The notes under the pieces are model-generated. The model saw only the letters and a program-made list of their open reading frames with translations, had not been told where the DNA came from and did not search any database. A stretch of 55,297 bases of DNA from Actinomycetes bacterium. GTDB lineage: Bacteria > Actinomycetota > Acidimicrobiia > Acidimicrobiales > RAAP-2. The DNA is taken from positions 1-55,297 of the forward strand of contig JAKBTL010000030.1 of the NCBI GenBank assembly GCA_021844425.1, given 5' to 3'. The position numbers and the translations under genes are program-made. Positions 14,826 through 28,233 of this stretch are shown here, piece after piece; position 1 is the first letter of the stretch, and every line of letters begins with the position of its first letter.

Positions 14826-17800
14826 TTGCCTTCACGGTCCCGTAGCCCCGAACGTGTGTCCTTCGCCAACATCGACGAGGCGCTGCCCCTGCCCGACCTC
14901 ATCGCCATCCAGCGAGACTCCTTCCAGTGGTTCTTGGACAAGGGTCTCGCCGAGGCCTTCGACGACATCAGCCCGATCGAGGACTTCACCGGCCAGCTGA
15001 GCCTCGAGCTCGAGTTCGACCCGTCCGACGCCGACCTGCGCCCGCCTCCGAAGTTCTCGGTGGAGGAGTGCAAGGAGAAGGACATGACGTACGCCGCTCC
15101 GGTCTTCGTCCGGGCGCGTTTCTTGAACGCGGGCACCGGCGAGATCAAGGAGCAGACCGTCTTCATGGGCGATTTCCCGATGATGACGGACCGTGGCACG
15201 TTCATCGTCAACGGGACCGAGCGCGTCGTCGTCAGCCAGCTCGTCCGTTCCCCCGGCGTCATCTTCCAGCCGGGTCGGGACCTGAAGACGATCTTCACCG
15301 GGACGATCCACCCCTACCGTGGCGAGTGGATCGAGCTCGACATCGAGGCAAAGCCGTCCAAGGACGTCACCGCAGGGGCACGGGTGGCGCGCAAGCGGCG
15401 CCTGTCGCTGTTCGTGCTGCTGCGCGCGCTCGGCTTCGGGGACGAGGCCTTCCTCGAGCGGTTCGTCCGGCACTTCGACTTCCTCGAGGGCCAGTGGGAG
15501 AAGGAGAAGGACCTCGCCCCCACCCGTGAGGAGGCCCTCCTCGAGATCTACAAGCGTGCCCGCCCAGGCGAGCCGCTCTCGGTCGAGGCCGCGCGCCAGT
15601 ACTTCGAGAACGCCTTTTTCAACCCGAAGCGCTACGACCTCACCCGCGTCGGCCGCTACAAGCTGAACCGGAAGCTCGGGCCGGAGATCGAGCGCATCGC
15701 CGAGCTCTTCGGGCTCGACCTCGAGCGTCCCGCCCCAGGGCAGAGCGTGCTCAGCCCGTCGGAGATCCTGGCGGCGGCGACCTACATGCTCCACCTCGCC
15801 CTGCACATGTCGGACGGGGACTCGACCTACCGCATCGACGACCAGGACCACTTCGCGAACCGCCGGATCCGGTCGGTCGGCGAGCTCATCCAGAACCAGG
15901 TCCGCGTGGGCCTGTCGCGCATGGAGCGGGTGGTGCGCGAGCGCATGACGACCCAGGACGTCGAGGCCATCACCCCTCAGACGCTCATCAACATCCGCCC
16001 TGTCGTCGCCGCCGTGAAGGAATTCTTCGGCACGTCGCAGCTGAGCCAGTTCATGGACCAGAACAACCCGCTGTCCGGGCTGGCCCACAAGCGTCGCCTC
16101 TCCGCGCTCGGCCCCGGTGGCCTCTCCCGTGAGCGGGCTGGCTTCGAGGTGCGTGACGTCCACACGTCCCACTACGGCCGCATGTGCCCGATCGAGACGC
16201 CCGAAGGACCCAACATCGGGCTGATCGGCGCCCTCGCGACCTATGCGCGGGTGAACGAGTACGGCTTCATCGAGACCCCGTACCGCAAGGTGGTGGACGG
16301 TCGCGTCACCGACGAGATCGTGTACCTCGCCGCTGACGAGGAGGAGGAGCACGTCATCGCCCAGGCGAACGCGCCGATCGGCCCCGACGGGCGTTTCACC
16401 AGCGACCGCGTGCTCGTCCGCCGCGGCCCGCAGGGCACCGGGGTGCGCATCGGCGCGACCACGACGACCTACGGCACGACGAGCGAGATCGACTACGTCC
16501 CACCCGACGAGGTCGACCTCATGGATGTCTCGCCGAAGCAGATCGTCTCCGTGTCGACCGCGCTGATCCCCTTCGTCGAGCACGACGACGCGAACCGGGC
16601 GCTCATGGGCGCCAACATGCAGAAGCAGGCGGTGCCGCTGATCGTGCCCGAAGCCCCCTACATCGGCACCGGTGTCGAGGGCCGCGCGGCGAGGGACGCG
16701 GGCGACGTCATCGTGGCGGAGGGCGAGGGCACCGTGACGGAGGTCTCCGGCGACCAGATCGTCGTCGAGTACCGCGCCGGGCAGAAGGACCGCCTCGGCC
16801 ACGCGCTCGCCCGGAAGGTGTACCGGCTCGCGAAGTTCCGCCGGTCGAACCAGAACACCTCGATCAACCAGAAGCCGCTCGTCGACGAAGGCGACAGGGT
16901 GGCTCCCGGCGACCTGCTCGCCGACGGACCCTCCACGCACAACGGCGAGCTCGCGCTGGGCAAGAACCTGCTCGTCGCGTTCATGCCCTGGGAGGGGTAC
17001 AACTACGAGGACGCGATCATCCTCTCCCAGCGCCTCGTTCGCGACGACGTGCTGACGTCGATCCACATCGAGGAACACGAGATCGACGCCCGGGACACGA
17101 AGCTCGGCGCCGAGGAGATCACCCGGGACATCCCGAACCTCTCCGAGGAGATCCTCGCCGACCTGGACGAGCGAGGCATCATCCGCATCGGCGCGGAAGT
17201 CGGGCCCGGCGACGTCCTCGTCGGGAAGGTGACGCCCAAGGGTGAGACCGAGCAGACGCCCGAAGAGCGGCTGCTGCGGGCGATCTTCGGCGAGAAGGCG
17301 CGCGAGGTGCGTGACACGAGCCTGAAGGTCCCCCACGGCGAAGAGGGCAAGGTCATCGACGTGCGGGTGTTCTCTCGCGAGGATTCTCACGAGCTCCCTC
17401 CCGGCGTGAATCAGCTCGTGCGGGTCTACGTCGCGCAGAAGCGGAAGATCTCCGAAGGCGACAAGCTGGCTGGTCGCCACGGCAACAAGGGCGTGATCTC
17501 GAAGATCCTTCCAATCGAGGACATGCCGTTCCTCGCCGACGGCACCCCGGTCGACATCATCTTGAACCCCCTCGGGGTGCCCAGCCGCATGAACGTCGGG
17601 CAGGTGCTCGAGTCGCACCTCGGGTACGCCGCTCGCTACGGCTGGGAGGGCGTCGCCGTGGAGCAAGGAGCCGGCACGTGCGCTCGCCCGGGCTCGGGTC
17701 GCAAGACGCGGCCGCGGACGATCCCGTCCACGTGGGTGTCGACGCCGGTGTTCGACGGGGCGCACTGGGACGAGGAGGAGGACGCGGGCAAGCACCACAC

Positions 17801-18413
17801 GATCCGCCAGCTCTTCGAGCGGCTGAACGCCGACTCGGCGACCGGCGAGGTGCAGATCAAGCCGACGGGGAAGGCCGTGCTCTACAACGGCCGCACCGGC
17901 GAGCCGTACGACAACCCGATCTCGGTCGGCTACGTCTACATCCTGAAGCTGGCCCACCTCGTCGACGACAAGATCCATGCCCGCTCGACCGGTCCGTACT
18001 CGATGATCACCCAGCAGCCCCTCGGCGGGAAGGCCCAGTTCGGCGGCCAGCGCTTCGGGGAGATGGAGGTGTGGGCGCTCGAGGCCTTCGGCGCCGCGTA
18101 CGCCCTCCAGGAGCTCCTGACCATCAAGTCGGACGACGTGCTCGGTCGCGTCAAGGTCTACGAGGCGATCGTGAAGGGCGAGAACATCCCCGAGCCGGGG
18201 ATCCCGGAGAGCTTCAAGGTGCTCATCAAGGAGATGCAGTCCCTCTGCCTCGACGTGGAGGTGCTGGCGAAAGACGGCTCTGGGATCGAGATGCACGAGC
18301 TCGACGAGGACGTGTTCCGCACGGCCGAGGAGCTCGGGATCGACATCAGCAGGCCTGAACGAGGATCGGACGAAGAGGACGAGCGGCGCGCGGCTGAGAG
18401 GAGCTTCTCGTAA
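14826..18413 (+). CDS. rpoB: DNA-directed RNA polymerase subunit beta
   Basis: A 1195-residue catalytic subunit of RNA polymerase. The rifampicin region ([35 protein letters not shown] region) has the wild-type Asp, His and Ser at the main resistance positions. [39 protein letters not shown] and the C-terminal [24 protein letters not shown] are conserved. TTG 14826 is preceded by GGAGG; no closer ATG exists. The stop overlaps rpoC (TAATG). No intein is present. Confidence 0.98.
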   Translation: MPSRSRSPERVSFANIDEALPLPDLIAIQRDSFQWFLDKGLAEAFDDISPIEDFTGQLSLELEFDPSDADLRPPPKFSVEECKEKDMTYAAPVFVRARFLNAGTGEIKEQTVFMGDFPMMTDRGTFIVNGTERVVVSQLVRSPGVIFQPGRDLKTIFTGTIHPYRGEWIELDIEAKPSKDVTAGARVARKRRLSLFVLLRALGFGDEAFLERFVRHFDFLEGQWEKEKDLAPTREEALLEIYKRARPGEPLSVEAARQYFENAFFNPKRYDLTRVGRYKLNRKLGPEIERIAELFGLDLERPAPGQSVLSPSEILAAATYMLHLALHMSDGDSTYRIDDQDHFANRRIRSVGELIQNQVRVGLSRMERVVRERMTTQDVEAITPQTLINIRPVVAAVKEFFGTSQLSQFMDQNNPLSGLAHKRRLSALGPGGLSRERAGFEVRDVHTSHYGRMCPIETPEGPNIGLIGALATYARVNEYGFIETPYRKVVDGRVTDEIVYLAADEEEEHVIAQANAPIGPDGRFTSDRVLVRRGPQGTGVRIGATTTTYGTTSEIDYVPPDEVDLMDVSPKQIVSVSTALIPFVEHDDANRALMGANMQKQAVPLIVPEAPYIGTGVEGRAARDAGDVIVAEGEGTVTEVSGDQIVVEYRAGQKDRLGHALARKVYRLAKFRRSNQNTSINQKPLVDEGDRVAPGDLLADGPSTHNGELALGKNLLVAFMPWEGYNYEDAIILSQRLVRDDVLTSIHIEEHEIDARDTKLGAEEITRDIPNLSEEILADLDERGIIRIGAEVGPGDVLVGKVTPKGETEQTPEERLLRAIFGEKAREVRDTSLKVPHGEEGKVIDVRVFSREDSHELPPGVNQLVRVYVAQKRKISEGDKLAGRHGNKGVISKILPIEDMPFLADGTPVDIILNPLGVPSRMNVGQVLESHLGYAARYGWEGVAVEQGAGTCARPGSGRKTRPRTIPSTWVSTPVFDGAHWDEEEDAGKHHTIRQLFERLNADSATGEVQIKPTGKAVLYNGRTGEPYDNPISVGYVYILKLAHLVDDKIHARSTGPYSMITQQPLGGKAQFGGQRFGEMEVWALEAFGAAYALQELLTIKSDDVLGRVKVYEAIVKGENIPEPGIPESFKVLIKEMQSLCLDVEVLAKDGSGIEMHELDEDVFRTAEELGIDISRPERGSDEEDERRAAERSFS

Positions 18414-21400
18414 TGGCGCTGGATGTGAACACCTTCGACCAGCTGCGGATCGGTCTCGCGACCGGCGACGCCATCCGCGCGTGGTCCAACGGCGAGGTGA
18501 AGAAGCCCGAGACCATCAACTACCGGACCCTTCGTCCCGAGAAGGACGGGCTCTTCTGCGAGAAGATCTTCGGCCCCACCAAGGACTGGGAGTGCTACTG
18601 CGGCAAGTACAAGCGCGTGCGCTTCAAGGGGATCATCTGCGAGCGGTGCGGGGTCGAGGTCACCAGGTCCAAGGTTCGCCGCGAGCGCATGGGCCACATC
18701 GAGCTCGCCGCCCCCGTTGTCCACATCTGGTACCTGCGCGGCACGCGCAGCTGGCTCGCGTACCTCCTCATGGGCACCGAGGCCCGTGAGGAGCTGAAGG
18801 CCAAGCAGCTCGAGAAGGTGATCTACTTCGCGGCGAACCTGGTCACCTGGGTGGACGAGGAGAAGCGCCACGAGGACCTCCCGAACCTCGAGGCCGAGCT
18901 CGCCGAGGAGGTGTCCGAGATCGAGCGCCGTCGCGACCTCGAGATCGACCGCCGCTTCAAGGCGCTCGAGGAGGAGCTCAAGGAGCTCGAGACCCAAGGC
19001 GCACGCGACGCTGAGGTGAAGGCCCGTCAGCGAGCCGCCGAGAGGGAGATCGGTGCGCTGCGGGAGCGAGCCGACGACGAGATCGAGCTCGCCAAGCGCG
19101 CGCTCGACGAGCTTCGCGGCCTGCACGCCCGGAAGATCATCGAAGACGAGCTCCTCTGGCGCGAGCTCCAGCTCCGCTACTCGGATTACTTCGAGGGCGG
19201 CATGGGCGCGGAGGCGATCCAGCGCCTCATCGACCGGATCGACTTCGACGCCGAGGAGGTGAAGCTGCGCGAGATGATCGACGCGTCGGACGGCCGGCGT
19301 CCGCTCTCGGCGCAGCGGCGCCAGAAGGTCATCAAGCGCCTGAAGATCGTGACCGCCTTCAACCGGCGTGACGAGCACGGCCGCCGGGTGAACGACCCGC
19401 GCGCGATGATCCTCGAGGCCGTGCCGGTCATCCCGCCGGACCTCCGTCCGATGGTCCAGCTGGACGGCGGTCGTTTCGCGACCTCCGACCTGAACGACCT
19501 CTACCGGAGGGTCATCAACCGGAACAATCGGCTGAAGCGGCTTCTCGACCTTGGCGCGCCCGAGATCATCATCAACAACGAGAAGCGCATGCTCCAAGAG
19601 GCGGTCGACGCGCTGTTCGACAACGGCCGACGCGGCCGGCCGGTGACCGGTCCGGGCAACCGACCGCTCAAGTCGCTCTCGGACATGTTGAAGGGCAAGC
19701 AGGGGCGGTTCCGCCAGAACCTGCTCGGCAAGCGAGTGGACTACTCGGGACGTTCGGTCATCGTCATCGGCCCGACCCTGCAGCTCCACCAGTGCGGACT
19801 GCCCAAGCTCATGGCGCTCGAGCTCTTCAAGCCCTTCGTCATGAAGCGGCTCGTGGACGCAGAGCTCGCGCAGAACATCAAGTCGGCCAAAAGGATGGTC
19901 GAACGGCGCCGGCCGCAGGTCTGGGACGTGCTCGAGGGCGTGATCCGCGAGCACCCGGTCCTGCTGAACCGGGCGCCGACCCTCCACCGCCTCGGGATCC
20001 AGGCGTTCGAGCCGGTCCTCGTCGAAGGGAAGGCCATCCAGATCCACCCCCTCGTCTGCACCGCCTTCAACGCGGACTTCGACGGCGACCAGATGGCCGT
20101 CCACCTGCCGCTCTCGGCGGAGGCGCAGGCCGAAGCCCGGGTCCTGATGCTGTCGGCGAACAACATCCTCTCGCCGGCCACTGGGCGTCCGATCACCGTG
20201 CCGACGCAGGACATGGTGTTCGGCGCGTACTACCTGACCCTGGCCGTCGACGGCGCCGAGGGGGAGGGACGGGTGTTCCGGCACAGCTACGAGGTGCAGG
20301 CGGCCCTCGACGAGGGCAGCGTCGCGCTGCACGCGAAGATCCAACTGCGGCCTCGTCCGGGGACGCCGCTCGCCGATCGGCTGGAGGCAGCAACCTCGAC
20401 GCGTGGGGCCGGCACTGCCCCGGGCTCGGCCGAGGCGGAGGCCGACGCCGGCGAGCCCGGCGATGCTGACGCGGTCGGCGCAGGGTCGGACCGCCTTTCC
20501 ATCGAGACGACTCCTGGCCGCGTGCTCTTCAACGAGGCGCTGCCCGGAGGCTTCCCGTACCTGAACGACGTCGTCGGCAAGCGGAACACGCCGATCGGTG
20601 CGATCGTCGAGGAGCTCTCCTCGGGCTACCCGAAGCACGTCGTGGCCGAGAGCCTCGACCGGATCAAGTCGCTCGGGTTCCGGTACGCCGCGCGCTCGGG
20701 CCTCACGATCTCCATCGACGACGTCCGCACGCCTCCGGACAAGCAGGCGATCCTCGACCGCTACGAGACGGAGGCGGAGAAGGCCGAGACCCAGTTCAAA
20801 CGGGGCATCATCACCGACGACGAGCGACGCCAGAAGGAGATCGAGATCTGGACGTCGGCGAACTCCGAGGTCGGCCGCGCCATGGAGAAGACGCTCTCGG
20901 GCCTCGCCTTCAACCCGCTCGACATGATGGTCGACTCCGGGGCACGGGGGAACGCCCAGCAGATCCGCCAGATCGCAGGCATGAAGGGCCTCGTCTCCAA
21001 CCCGCGTGGCGAGATGATCCCCCGGCCGATCAAGTCCTCCTTCCGGGAGGGCCTGTCGGTGCTCGAGTACTTCATCTCGACGCACGGTGCCCGCAAGGGG
21101 CTCGCCGACACGGCCTTGCGGACCGCGGACTCCGGCTACCTCACGCGCCGCCTCGTCGACGTCGCCCAGGAGCTGATCGTTCGCGAGGAGGACTGCGGGA
21201 CGACGCGGGGCGTGTGGATCGAGAACGTCGAGCCCGACAGCCCGGGCAGGCGAACCTACCTCGAGACCCGCGCCTACGGCCGTCTGCTCGCCGAGGACGT
21301 CCGTCTGTCCGACGGCACCACGGTCGCGACGGGGACGGTCCTCACCGACGACATCGTGGCCAAGCTCAGGGACGACCCGAGCGTGACGCGGGTGCGCACC

Positions 21401-22519
21401 CGCTCGGTGCTCACCTGCGAGGCTGCGCACGGCGTGTGCGCGGCCTGCTACGGACAGTCGCTCGCTACCGGCAGGTTGATCGAGCTCGGCGAGGCGGTCG
21501 GCGTCATCGCGGCGCAGTCGATCGGCGAGCCCGGGACCCAGCTCACCATGCGGACCTTCCACACCGGAGGGATCGTCGGTGAGGACATCACCCACGGTCT
21601 GCCTCGCGTGGTCGAGCTGTTCGAGGCCCGCACGCCCAAGGGGGCCGCGGTGCTCGCCCGCCACTCGGGTGTCGTGCGCATCGAGGACGAGGAGACCGGC
21701 CGGAGGGTTACCGTGGTCGGCGACGACGGGACCGAGGAGTCGACCGTGGTGCCGGCCCGTGCGCACCTCGAGGTCACCGAGGGCCAGGAGGTCGCTGCCG
21801 GCGACGCGCTCGTCGAGGGACCGAAGGACCCGAAGGAGCTCCTCGAGGTGCGCGGCATCCGGGAGACCCAACAGTACCTCGTCGAGGAGGTGCAGAAGGT
21901 CTACCGGGACCAGGGGGTGTCGATCCACGACAAGCACATCGAGCTGATCGTCCGCCAGATGCTCCGGCGCGTGCTCGTCGCCGACCCCGGCGACGCCCCG
22001 TTCCTTCCCGGAGAGCGCGTCGACAACCAGGTCTACGCCGAGGTCAACCGCCGCCTGGTGGCAGAGGGAAAGCGTCCTGCCGAGGGCCGCCCCGAGCTCA
22101 TGGGCATCACGAAGGCCTCGCTCGCCACGGACAGCTGGCTCTCGGCCGCCTCCTTCCAGGAGACGACGCGGGTGCTCACCGAGGCCGCGATCGAGGGTCG
22201 CAGCGACCAGCTGTTCGGCTTGAAGGAGAACATCATCATCGGCAAGTTGATCCCCGCCGGCACGGGCATGGACCACTACCGGCACATCCGCCTGGAGCTT
22301 CCCGGTGCGGAGGCCCTGCCGTTCTGGGCCGTCGGCGCCGGAGGCGACTCGGGCACCGAGGACCTCGCTGCGTGGCTACGAGACATGGGCACCGACGACG
22401 CCGTCGGCATCGCAGGTGCCGATGCAGGCCACCGTCCGGCTGAAGAGGCCGGCTGGCTCGCCGACAGCCCGGAGGTGGGGACCGACTCGGGCGGTGCCAC
22501 CGGCAGCGCCGGAGCCTGA
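18413..22519 (+). CDS. rpoC: DNA-directed RNA polymerase subunit beta'
   Basis: A 1368-residue catalytic subunit. N-terminal zinc ribbon CYCGK...CERCG (61-79), the active-site [12 protein letters not shown] (from residue 553) binding Mg2+, and the second zinc site ([20 protein letters not shown]) are intact. A Glu/Arg-rich coiled-coil at about 148-245 is the actinobacterial insert. A second stretch near 655-700 ([20 protein letters not shown]) is a low-complexity insert, and about 65 acidic/Gly-rich residues extend the C-terminus. It is coupled to rpoB by TAATG. Confidence 0.98.
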   Translation: MALDVNTFDQLRIGLATGDAIRAWSNGEVKKPETINYRTLRPEKDGLFCEKIFGPTKDWECYCGKYKRVRFKGIICERCGVEVTRSKVRRERMGHIELAAPVVHIWYLRGTRSWLAYLLMGTEAREELKAKQLEKVIYFAANLVTWVDEEKRHEDLPNLEAELAEEVSEIERRRDLEIDRRFKALEEELKELETQGARDAEVKARQRAAEREIGALRERADDEIELAKRALDELRGLHARKIIEDELLWRELQLRYSDYFEGGMGAEAIQRLIDRIDFDAEEVKLREMIDASDGRRPLSAQRRQKVIKRLKIVTAFNRRDEHGRRVNDPRAMILEAVPVIPPDLRPMVQLDGGRFATSDLNDLYRRVINRNNRLKRLLDLGAPEIIINNEKRMLQEAVDALFDNGRRGRPVTGPGNRPLKSLSDMLKGKQGRFRQNLLGKRVDYSGRSVIVIGPTLQLHQCGLPKLMALELFKPFVMKRLVDAELAQNIKSAKRMVERRRPQVWDVLEGVIREHPVLLNRAPTLHRLGIQAFEPVLVEGKAIQIHPLVCTAFNADFDGDQMAVHLPLSAEAQAEARVLMLSANNILSPATGRPITVPTQDMVFGAYYLTLAVDGAEGEGRVFRHSYEVQAALDEGSVALHAKIQLRPRPGTPLADRLEAATSTRGAGTAPGSAEAEADAGEPGDADAVGAGSDRLSIETTPGRVLFNEALPGGFPYLNDVVGKRNTPIGAIVEELSSGYPKHVVAESLDRIKSLGFRYAARSGLTISIDDVRTPPDKQAILDRYETEAEKAETQFKRGIITDDERRQKEIEIWTSANSEVGRAMEKTLSGLAFNPLDMMVDSGARGNAQQIRQIAGMKGLVSNPRGEMIPRPIKSSFREGLSVLEYFISTHGARKGLADTALRTADSGYLTRRLVDVAQELIVREEDCGTTRGVWIENVEPDSPGRRTYLETRAYGRLLAEDVRLSDGTTVATGTVLTDDIVAKLRDDPSVTRVRTRSVLTCEAAHGVCAACYGQSLATGRLIELGEAVGVIAAQSIGEPGTQLTMRTFHTGGIVGEDITHGLPRVVELFEARTPKGAAVLARHSGVVRIEDEETGRRVTVVGDDGTEESTVVPARAHLEVTEGQEVAAGDALVEGPKDPKELLEVRGIRETQQYLVEEVQKVYRDQGVSIHDKHIELIVRQMLRRVLVADPGDAPFLPGERVDNQVYAEVNRRLVAEGKRPAEGRPELMGITKASLATDSWLSAASFQETTRVLTEAAIEGRSDQLFGLKENIIIGKLIPAGTGMDHYRHIRLELPGAEALPFWAVGAGGDSGTEDLAAWLRDMGTDDAVGIAGADAGHRPAEEAGWLADSPEVGTDSGGATGSAGA

Positions 22520-22553
22520 CGCCGGTAGACTGTGAGCACCTGTCGGGTCCGCC

Positions 22554-22582
22554 TTGCCGGAGCCGGGGCGCTGCCATAGCAT
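22554..22582 (+). promoter_or_regulatory. Candidate str operon promoter
   Basis: TTGCCG at 22554-22559 and TAGCAT at 22577-22582, spaced 17 bp, lie in the 141-bp rpoC-rpsL gap and could start a separate rpsL-rpsG-fusA-tuf transcript. Confidence 0.45.
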
Positions 22583-22660
22583 TGCCCTGCTGTACGGCGG
22601 CAGGGGCCCCGAGGCGCCAGCCCGTGCGGACACCGCCCACATTCGGACCAGAGGACACGC

Positions 22661-23032
22661 GTGCCGACCATTGCCCAGCTCGTCCGCAAAGGACGCGAGG
22701 CCAAGCAGTCGAAGACCAAGACCCCCGCTCTGCGTGGCGCGCCCCAGCGACGGGGGGTATGCACGCGCGTCTACACGACCACGCCGAAGAAGCCGAACTC
22801 GGCTCTGCGCAAGGTGGCCCGCGTCCGGCTGACCAGCGGCGTCGAGGTCACCGCCTACATCCCCGGCGTGGGTCACAACCTCCAGGAGCACTCGATCGTG
22901 CTGGTGCGCGGTGGACGTGTGAAGGACCTCCCCGGCGTTCGCTACAAGGTCATCCGGGGCGCGCTCGACACCTCGGGCGTGCGGGAGCGCAGCCAGGCGC
23001 GGAGCCGCTACGGCACGAAGAAGGAGTCCTGA
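22661..23032 (+). CDS. rpsL: 30S ribosomal protein S12
   Basis: A 123-residue decoding-centre protein. [11 protein letters not shown] opens it; [13 protein letters not shown] and the [10 protein letters not shown] segment are conserved, and the Lys positions linked to streptomycin resistance are wild type. GTG 22661 is the start. It heads rpsL-rpsG-fusA-tuf and is separated from rpsG by one base. Confidence 0.98.
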   Translation: MPTIAQLVRKGREAKQSKTKTPALRGAPQRRGVCTRVYTTTPKKPNSALRKVARVRLTSGVEVTAYIPGVGHNLQEHSIVLVRGGRVKDLPGVRYKVIRGALDTSGVRERSQARSRYGTKKES

Positions 23033-23033
23033 G

Positions 23034-23504
23034 ATGCCGCGCAACGGACCGGCCCCCCGCCGAGAGCTGCAGCCCGACCCCGTCTACCGCTCGGTGCTGG
23101 TGACCCAGGTCGTCAACAAGGTTCTGTCGCGCGGCAAGCGGACGCTCGCCGAGCGGCTCGTCTACGGGGCGCTCGCGCTCGTCAAGGAGCGCTCCGGCGC
23201 CGAGCCCGTGACCGTGCTCAAGCGCGCGGTCGAGAACACCCGGCCCGAGCTCGAGGTCCGCAGCCGCCGGGTCGGCGGAGCGACCTACCAGGTGCCCGTC
23301 GAGGTGCGGCCGCGGCGTGCGACGACGCTCGCGATCCGCTGGCTCGTGGGCTTCTCGCGCCAGCGCCGCGAGAAGACGATGGCCGAGCGCCTGGCCAACG
23401 AGATCCTCGACGCGTCGAACGGCATCGGCGCGGCGGTCAAGCGCCGTGAGGACCTGCACAAGATGGCCGAGTCGAACAAGGCCTTCGCCCACTACCGCTG
23501 GTAG
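23034..23504 (+). CDS. rpsG: 30S ribosomal protein S7
   Basis: A 156-residue primary 16S rRNA binder that nucleates the 30S head. [47 protein letters not shown] and the C-terminal AFAHYRW are standard. The length is normal. It starts with ATG one base after rpsL. S7 is the autogenous repressor of str in some bacteria. Confidence 0.98.
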   Translation: MPRNGPAPRRELQPDPVYRSVLVTQVVNKVLSRGKRTLAERLVYGALALVKERSGAEPVTVLKRAVENTRPELEVRSRRVGGATYQVPVEVRPRRATTLAIRWLVGFSRQRREKTMAERLANEILDASNGIGAAVKRREDLHKMAESNKAFAHYRW

Positions 23505-23537
23505 TCGGCCTGCCTTCGTTTGGAATGTCGAGCACCC

Positions 23538-25637
<2,100 letters not shown>

Positions 25638-25688
25638 GCGGTCCGCCGGCAACGGTCGGCGGAGAGCGGCACGCAGGAGACAGACATC

Positions 25689-25748
25689 ATGGGGCGGGTG
25701 ACCGCCGGCGGCGGGCCCGACGGGACGCCGCCCGAGATCAGGGAGTAG
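25689..25748 (+). CDS. Possible 19-residue leader ORF upstream of tuf
   Basis: ATG 25689 follows AGGAG with 9-base spacing and opens a 19-codon frame (MGRVTAGGGPDGTPPEIRE) that stops at TAG, 9 bases before the tuf start. The ribosome site is better than many in the window. It could be a leader peptide for EF-Tu expression or chance in GC-rich DNA. Confidence 0.25.
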   Translation: MGRVTAGGGPDGTPPEIRE

Positions 25749-25757
25749 TTCGAGGAG

Positions 25758-26945
25758 ATGGCCAAGAAGAAGTTCGAGCGCTCGAAGCCCCACGTGAACG
25801 TGGGGACGATGGGGCACATCGACCATGGCAAGACCACGCTGACGGCGGCCATCACGAAGGTGCTGTCCGAGCAGAACCCCAACGTCGCCTTCACCCCGTT
25901 CGACCAGATCGACAAGGCGCCCGAGGAGAAGCAGCGCGGCATCACGATCTCGATCGCCCACGTCGAGTACGAGACGGCGAAGCGCCACTACGCCCACGTC
26001 GACATGCCCGGGCACGCCGACTACATCAAGAACATGATCACCGGCGCCGCCCAAGTCGACGGCGCGATCCTGGTCGTGTCGGCAGCAGACGGCCCGATGC
26101 CCCAGACCCGGGAGCACGTGCTGCTCGCCCGCCAGGTGGGCGTGCCCTACATCGTGGTCGCGCTGAACAAGGCGGACATGGTGGACGACCCCGAGCTGCT
26201 CGACCTCGTCGAGCTCGAGGTGCGCGAGCTGCTGAGCGAGTACACATTCCCCGGCGATGACGCCCCGGTCGTGCGCGTGAGCGCCCTCAAGGCGCTGGAG
26301 GGTGATCCCGAGTGGACGCCGAAGATCCTCGAGCTCATGGACGCGGTGGACGAGTACATCCCCGAGCCCGTCCGCGACGTCGAGAAGCCGTTCCTCATGC
26401 CGGTCGAGGACGTGATGTCGATCACGGGTCGTGGCACGGTCGTGACCGGGAAGGTCGAGCAGGGCGTCGTCCACGTCGGTGACGAGGTCGAGATTGTCGG
26501 GCTTCGCGACACCCAGAAGACCACCGTCACCGGTGTCGAGATGTTCCGCAAGCTCCTCGACGAGGGCCGTGCGGGCGACAACATCGGCGCGCTGCTTCGA
26601 GGGACGAAGAAGGAGGACGTCGAGCGCGGCCAGGTGCTGTGCAAGCCGGGATCCATCACGCCGCACACGGAGTTCCTGGCAGCGATCTACGTGCTCACGA
26701 AGGAAGAAGGCGGCCGGCACAAGCCGTTCTTCACGAACTACCGTCCGCAGTTCTACTTCCGGACCACCGACGTGACCGGCTCGATCACGCTGGCCGAGGG
26801 GACCGAGATGGTGATGCCCGGTGACAACACCGAGATCACCGTCGAGCTCGGCAAGCCGATCGCGATGGACGAGGGGCTCAGGTTTGCCATCCGCGAGGGT
26901 GGGCGCACCGTCGCCTCCGGCCGAGTCACGAAGATCCTGAAGTAG
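25758..26945 (+). CDS. tuf: Elongation factor Tu
   Basis: A 395-residue GTPase that delivers aminoacyl-tRNA to the ribosome. G1 [11 protein letters not shown] (19-29), G2 RGITIS, G3 at residues 82-85, G4 NKAD and SALKA are present; domains II and III are complete to RVTKILK. The oddity is G3: the usual DCPGH reads DMPGH, with Met83 in place of the conserved Cys (Cys81 of E. coli). The catalytic His86 is kept. It is the last gene of the str group and lies 120 bp after fusA. Confidence 0.98.
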   Translation: MAKKKFERSKPHVNVGTMGHIDHGKTTLTAAITKVLSEQNPNVAFTPFDQIDKAPEEKQRGITISIAHVEYETAKRHYAHVDMPGHADYIKNMITGAAQVDGAILVVSAADGPMPQTREHVLLARQVGVPYIVVALNKADMVDDPELLDLVELEVRELLSEYTFPGDDAPVVRVSALKALEGDPEWTPKILELMDAVDEYIPEPVRDVEKPFLMPVEDVMSITGRGTVVTGKVEQGVVHVGDEVEIVGLRDTQKTTVTGVEMFRKLLDEGRAGDNIGALLRGTKKEDVERGQVLCKPGSITPHTEFLAAIYVLTKEEGGRHKPFFTNYRPQFYFRTTDVTGSITLAEGTEMVMPGDNTEITVELGKPIAMDEGLRFAIREGGRTVASGRVTKILK

Positions 26946-26988
26946 CGACGGCGAGACCCAGCCCGAGAAGACGAGGACGCGAACAGCG

Positions 26989-27315
26989 ATGGCCGAGGGA
27001 AGCCGGCAGAAGATCCGCATCAGGCTGAAGGCCTACGACCACGAGATCCTCGACCAGTCGACGGAGAAGATCGTCCAGACGGTCCTCCGGACCCAGGCGA
27101 AGGTGCAGGGACCCGTGCCGTTGCCGACGGACAAGCACCGCTACACGGTGATCCGCTCGCCGCACAAGTACAAGGACAGCCGCGAGCACTTCGAGATGCG
27201 CGTGCACAAGCGGCTGGTGGACATCGTCGAGCACACGCCCAAGACGGTCGACTCGCTCCAGCGCCTCGACCTGCCCGCTGGCGTGGACATCGAGATCAAG
27301 ATCCAGAACGCCTGA
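26989..27315 (+). CDS. rpsJ: 30S ribosomal protein S10
   Basis: A 108-residue S10 (also NusE, a partner of NusG in transcription-translation coupling). [37 protein letters not shown] and [14 protein letters not shown] are conserved. ATG 26989 is 43 bp after tuf, so S10 appears to follow the str genes directly, while a promoter-like sequence lies after it. Confidence 0.98.
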   Translation: MAEGSRQKIRIRLKAYDHEILDQSTEKIVQTVLRTQAKVQGPVPLPTDKHRYTVIRSPHKYKDSREHFEMRVHKRLVDIVEHTPKTVDSLQRLDLPAGVDIEIKIQNA

Positions 27316-27342
27316 GGTCCGCGCCACCCTGCGATCGTCGCC

Positions 27343-27372
27343 TTGGCGGCTCGCGGCGAGGTTCGGTAAGAT
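27343..27372 (+). promoter_or_regulatory. Candidate promoter between rpsJ and rplC
   Basis: TTGGCG at 27343-27348 and TAAGAT at 27367-27372, spaced 18 bp, lie in the 255-bp rpsJ-rplC gap, leaving a GC-rich leader of nearly 200 nt that could hold a ribosomal-protein-binding structure. The leader has no recognised RNA family. Confidence 0.45.
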
Positions 27373-27570
27373 AAACTTCCGGCCGCTCGCAGGCGGTCGG
27401 TGCACCGGCTGCGGGAGCACCGCGCCGAGCCAATAGACGTGCCGGAGCGCCCACAGCCCTTCGGGGGCGGGGGAACCTCCGGCCGACACAGGACGAGCGC
27501 TCCGCTCGGGTTCTCCGGGCGGAGCGTTGGCATGCGCACGGGCAAGCGAGCACCAAGCGCGAGGAGAGAC

Positions 27571-28233
27571 GTGGCAACGAAGGCGATCGTCGGCGAGAAA
27601 GTCGGCATGACCCAGGTATGGGACGAGCAGAACCGCGCCATACCGGTGACGGTGCTGCGCGTCGCCCCGGTGCGGGTCGTCCAGGTGAAGACGCCCGAGC
27701 GCGAGGGGTACGCCGCGCTCCAGGTGACCTGGGGCTTTCGCCGCGCCTCGACCCTCACGCGGGCCGAGCGCGGCCACTACGAGCACGCGGGTGTCGACCC
27801 AGGCCGTGATCTCGTCGAGCTCCGGCTCGAAGACGCGGCCTCGTTCGAGGTCGGCCAAGAGCTGACCGCGGCGCTGTGGAGCGCCGGCGAGCGGGTCGAC
27901 GCCATCGCCGTGAGCAAGGGTAAGGGATTCGCCGGGGGCATGAAGCGGCACAACTTCAAGGGGCAGGGCGCGGCACACGGGAACCACAAGCACCACCGTG
28001 CGCCTGGGTCCATCGGAGCCTGCGCGACGCCGGCGAAGGTGTTCAAGGGTACGCGCATGGCAGGACGGATGGGCGGCCGCCAGGTCACCGCGCTGAACCT
28101 CGAGGTCGTCTCGAGCGACCCCGAGCGTGAGCTCGTGCTCGTGAAGGGCGCGGTTCCCGGTCCCCGCGGCGCCGTCGTGGTGCTGCGAGACTCCGTGAAG
28201 ACGCCTACCCAGCGCAACGGGAGCACGAGGTGA
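27571..28233 (+). CDS. rplC: 50S ribosomal protein L3
   Basis: A 220-residue early-assembly protein. [56 protein letters not shown] region and [10 protein letters not shown] are diagnostic, including the Gln methylated by PrmB in relatives. GTG 27571 follows GAGGAGA; the frame is open 57 codons upstream without similarity. The stop overlaps the rplD start (GTGA). Confidence 0.98.
   Translation: MATKAIVGEKVGMTQVWDEQNRAIPVTVLRVAPVRVVQVKTPEREGYAALQVTWGFRRASTLTRAERGHYEHAGVDPGRDLVELRLEDAASFEVGQELTAALWSAGERVDAIAVSKGKGFAGGMKRHNFKGQGAAHGNHKHHRAPGSIGACATPAKVFKGTRMAGRMGGRQVTALNLEVVSSDPERELVLVKGAVPGPRGAVVVLRDSVKTPTQRNGSTR

Noticed and set aside
16020-16150. Rifampicin resistance mutation or intein in rpoB
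   Set aside because: The rifampicin region reads wild type at the main Asp, His and Ser positions, and the frame is uninterrupted by any splicing motif.
14832-22285. Very long open frames on the minus strand opposite rpoB and rpoC (over 1100 codons each)
   Set aside because: They mirror the codon structure of high-GC genes, have no domain similarity, and lie opposite unmistakable rpoB and rpoC.
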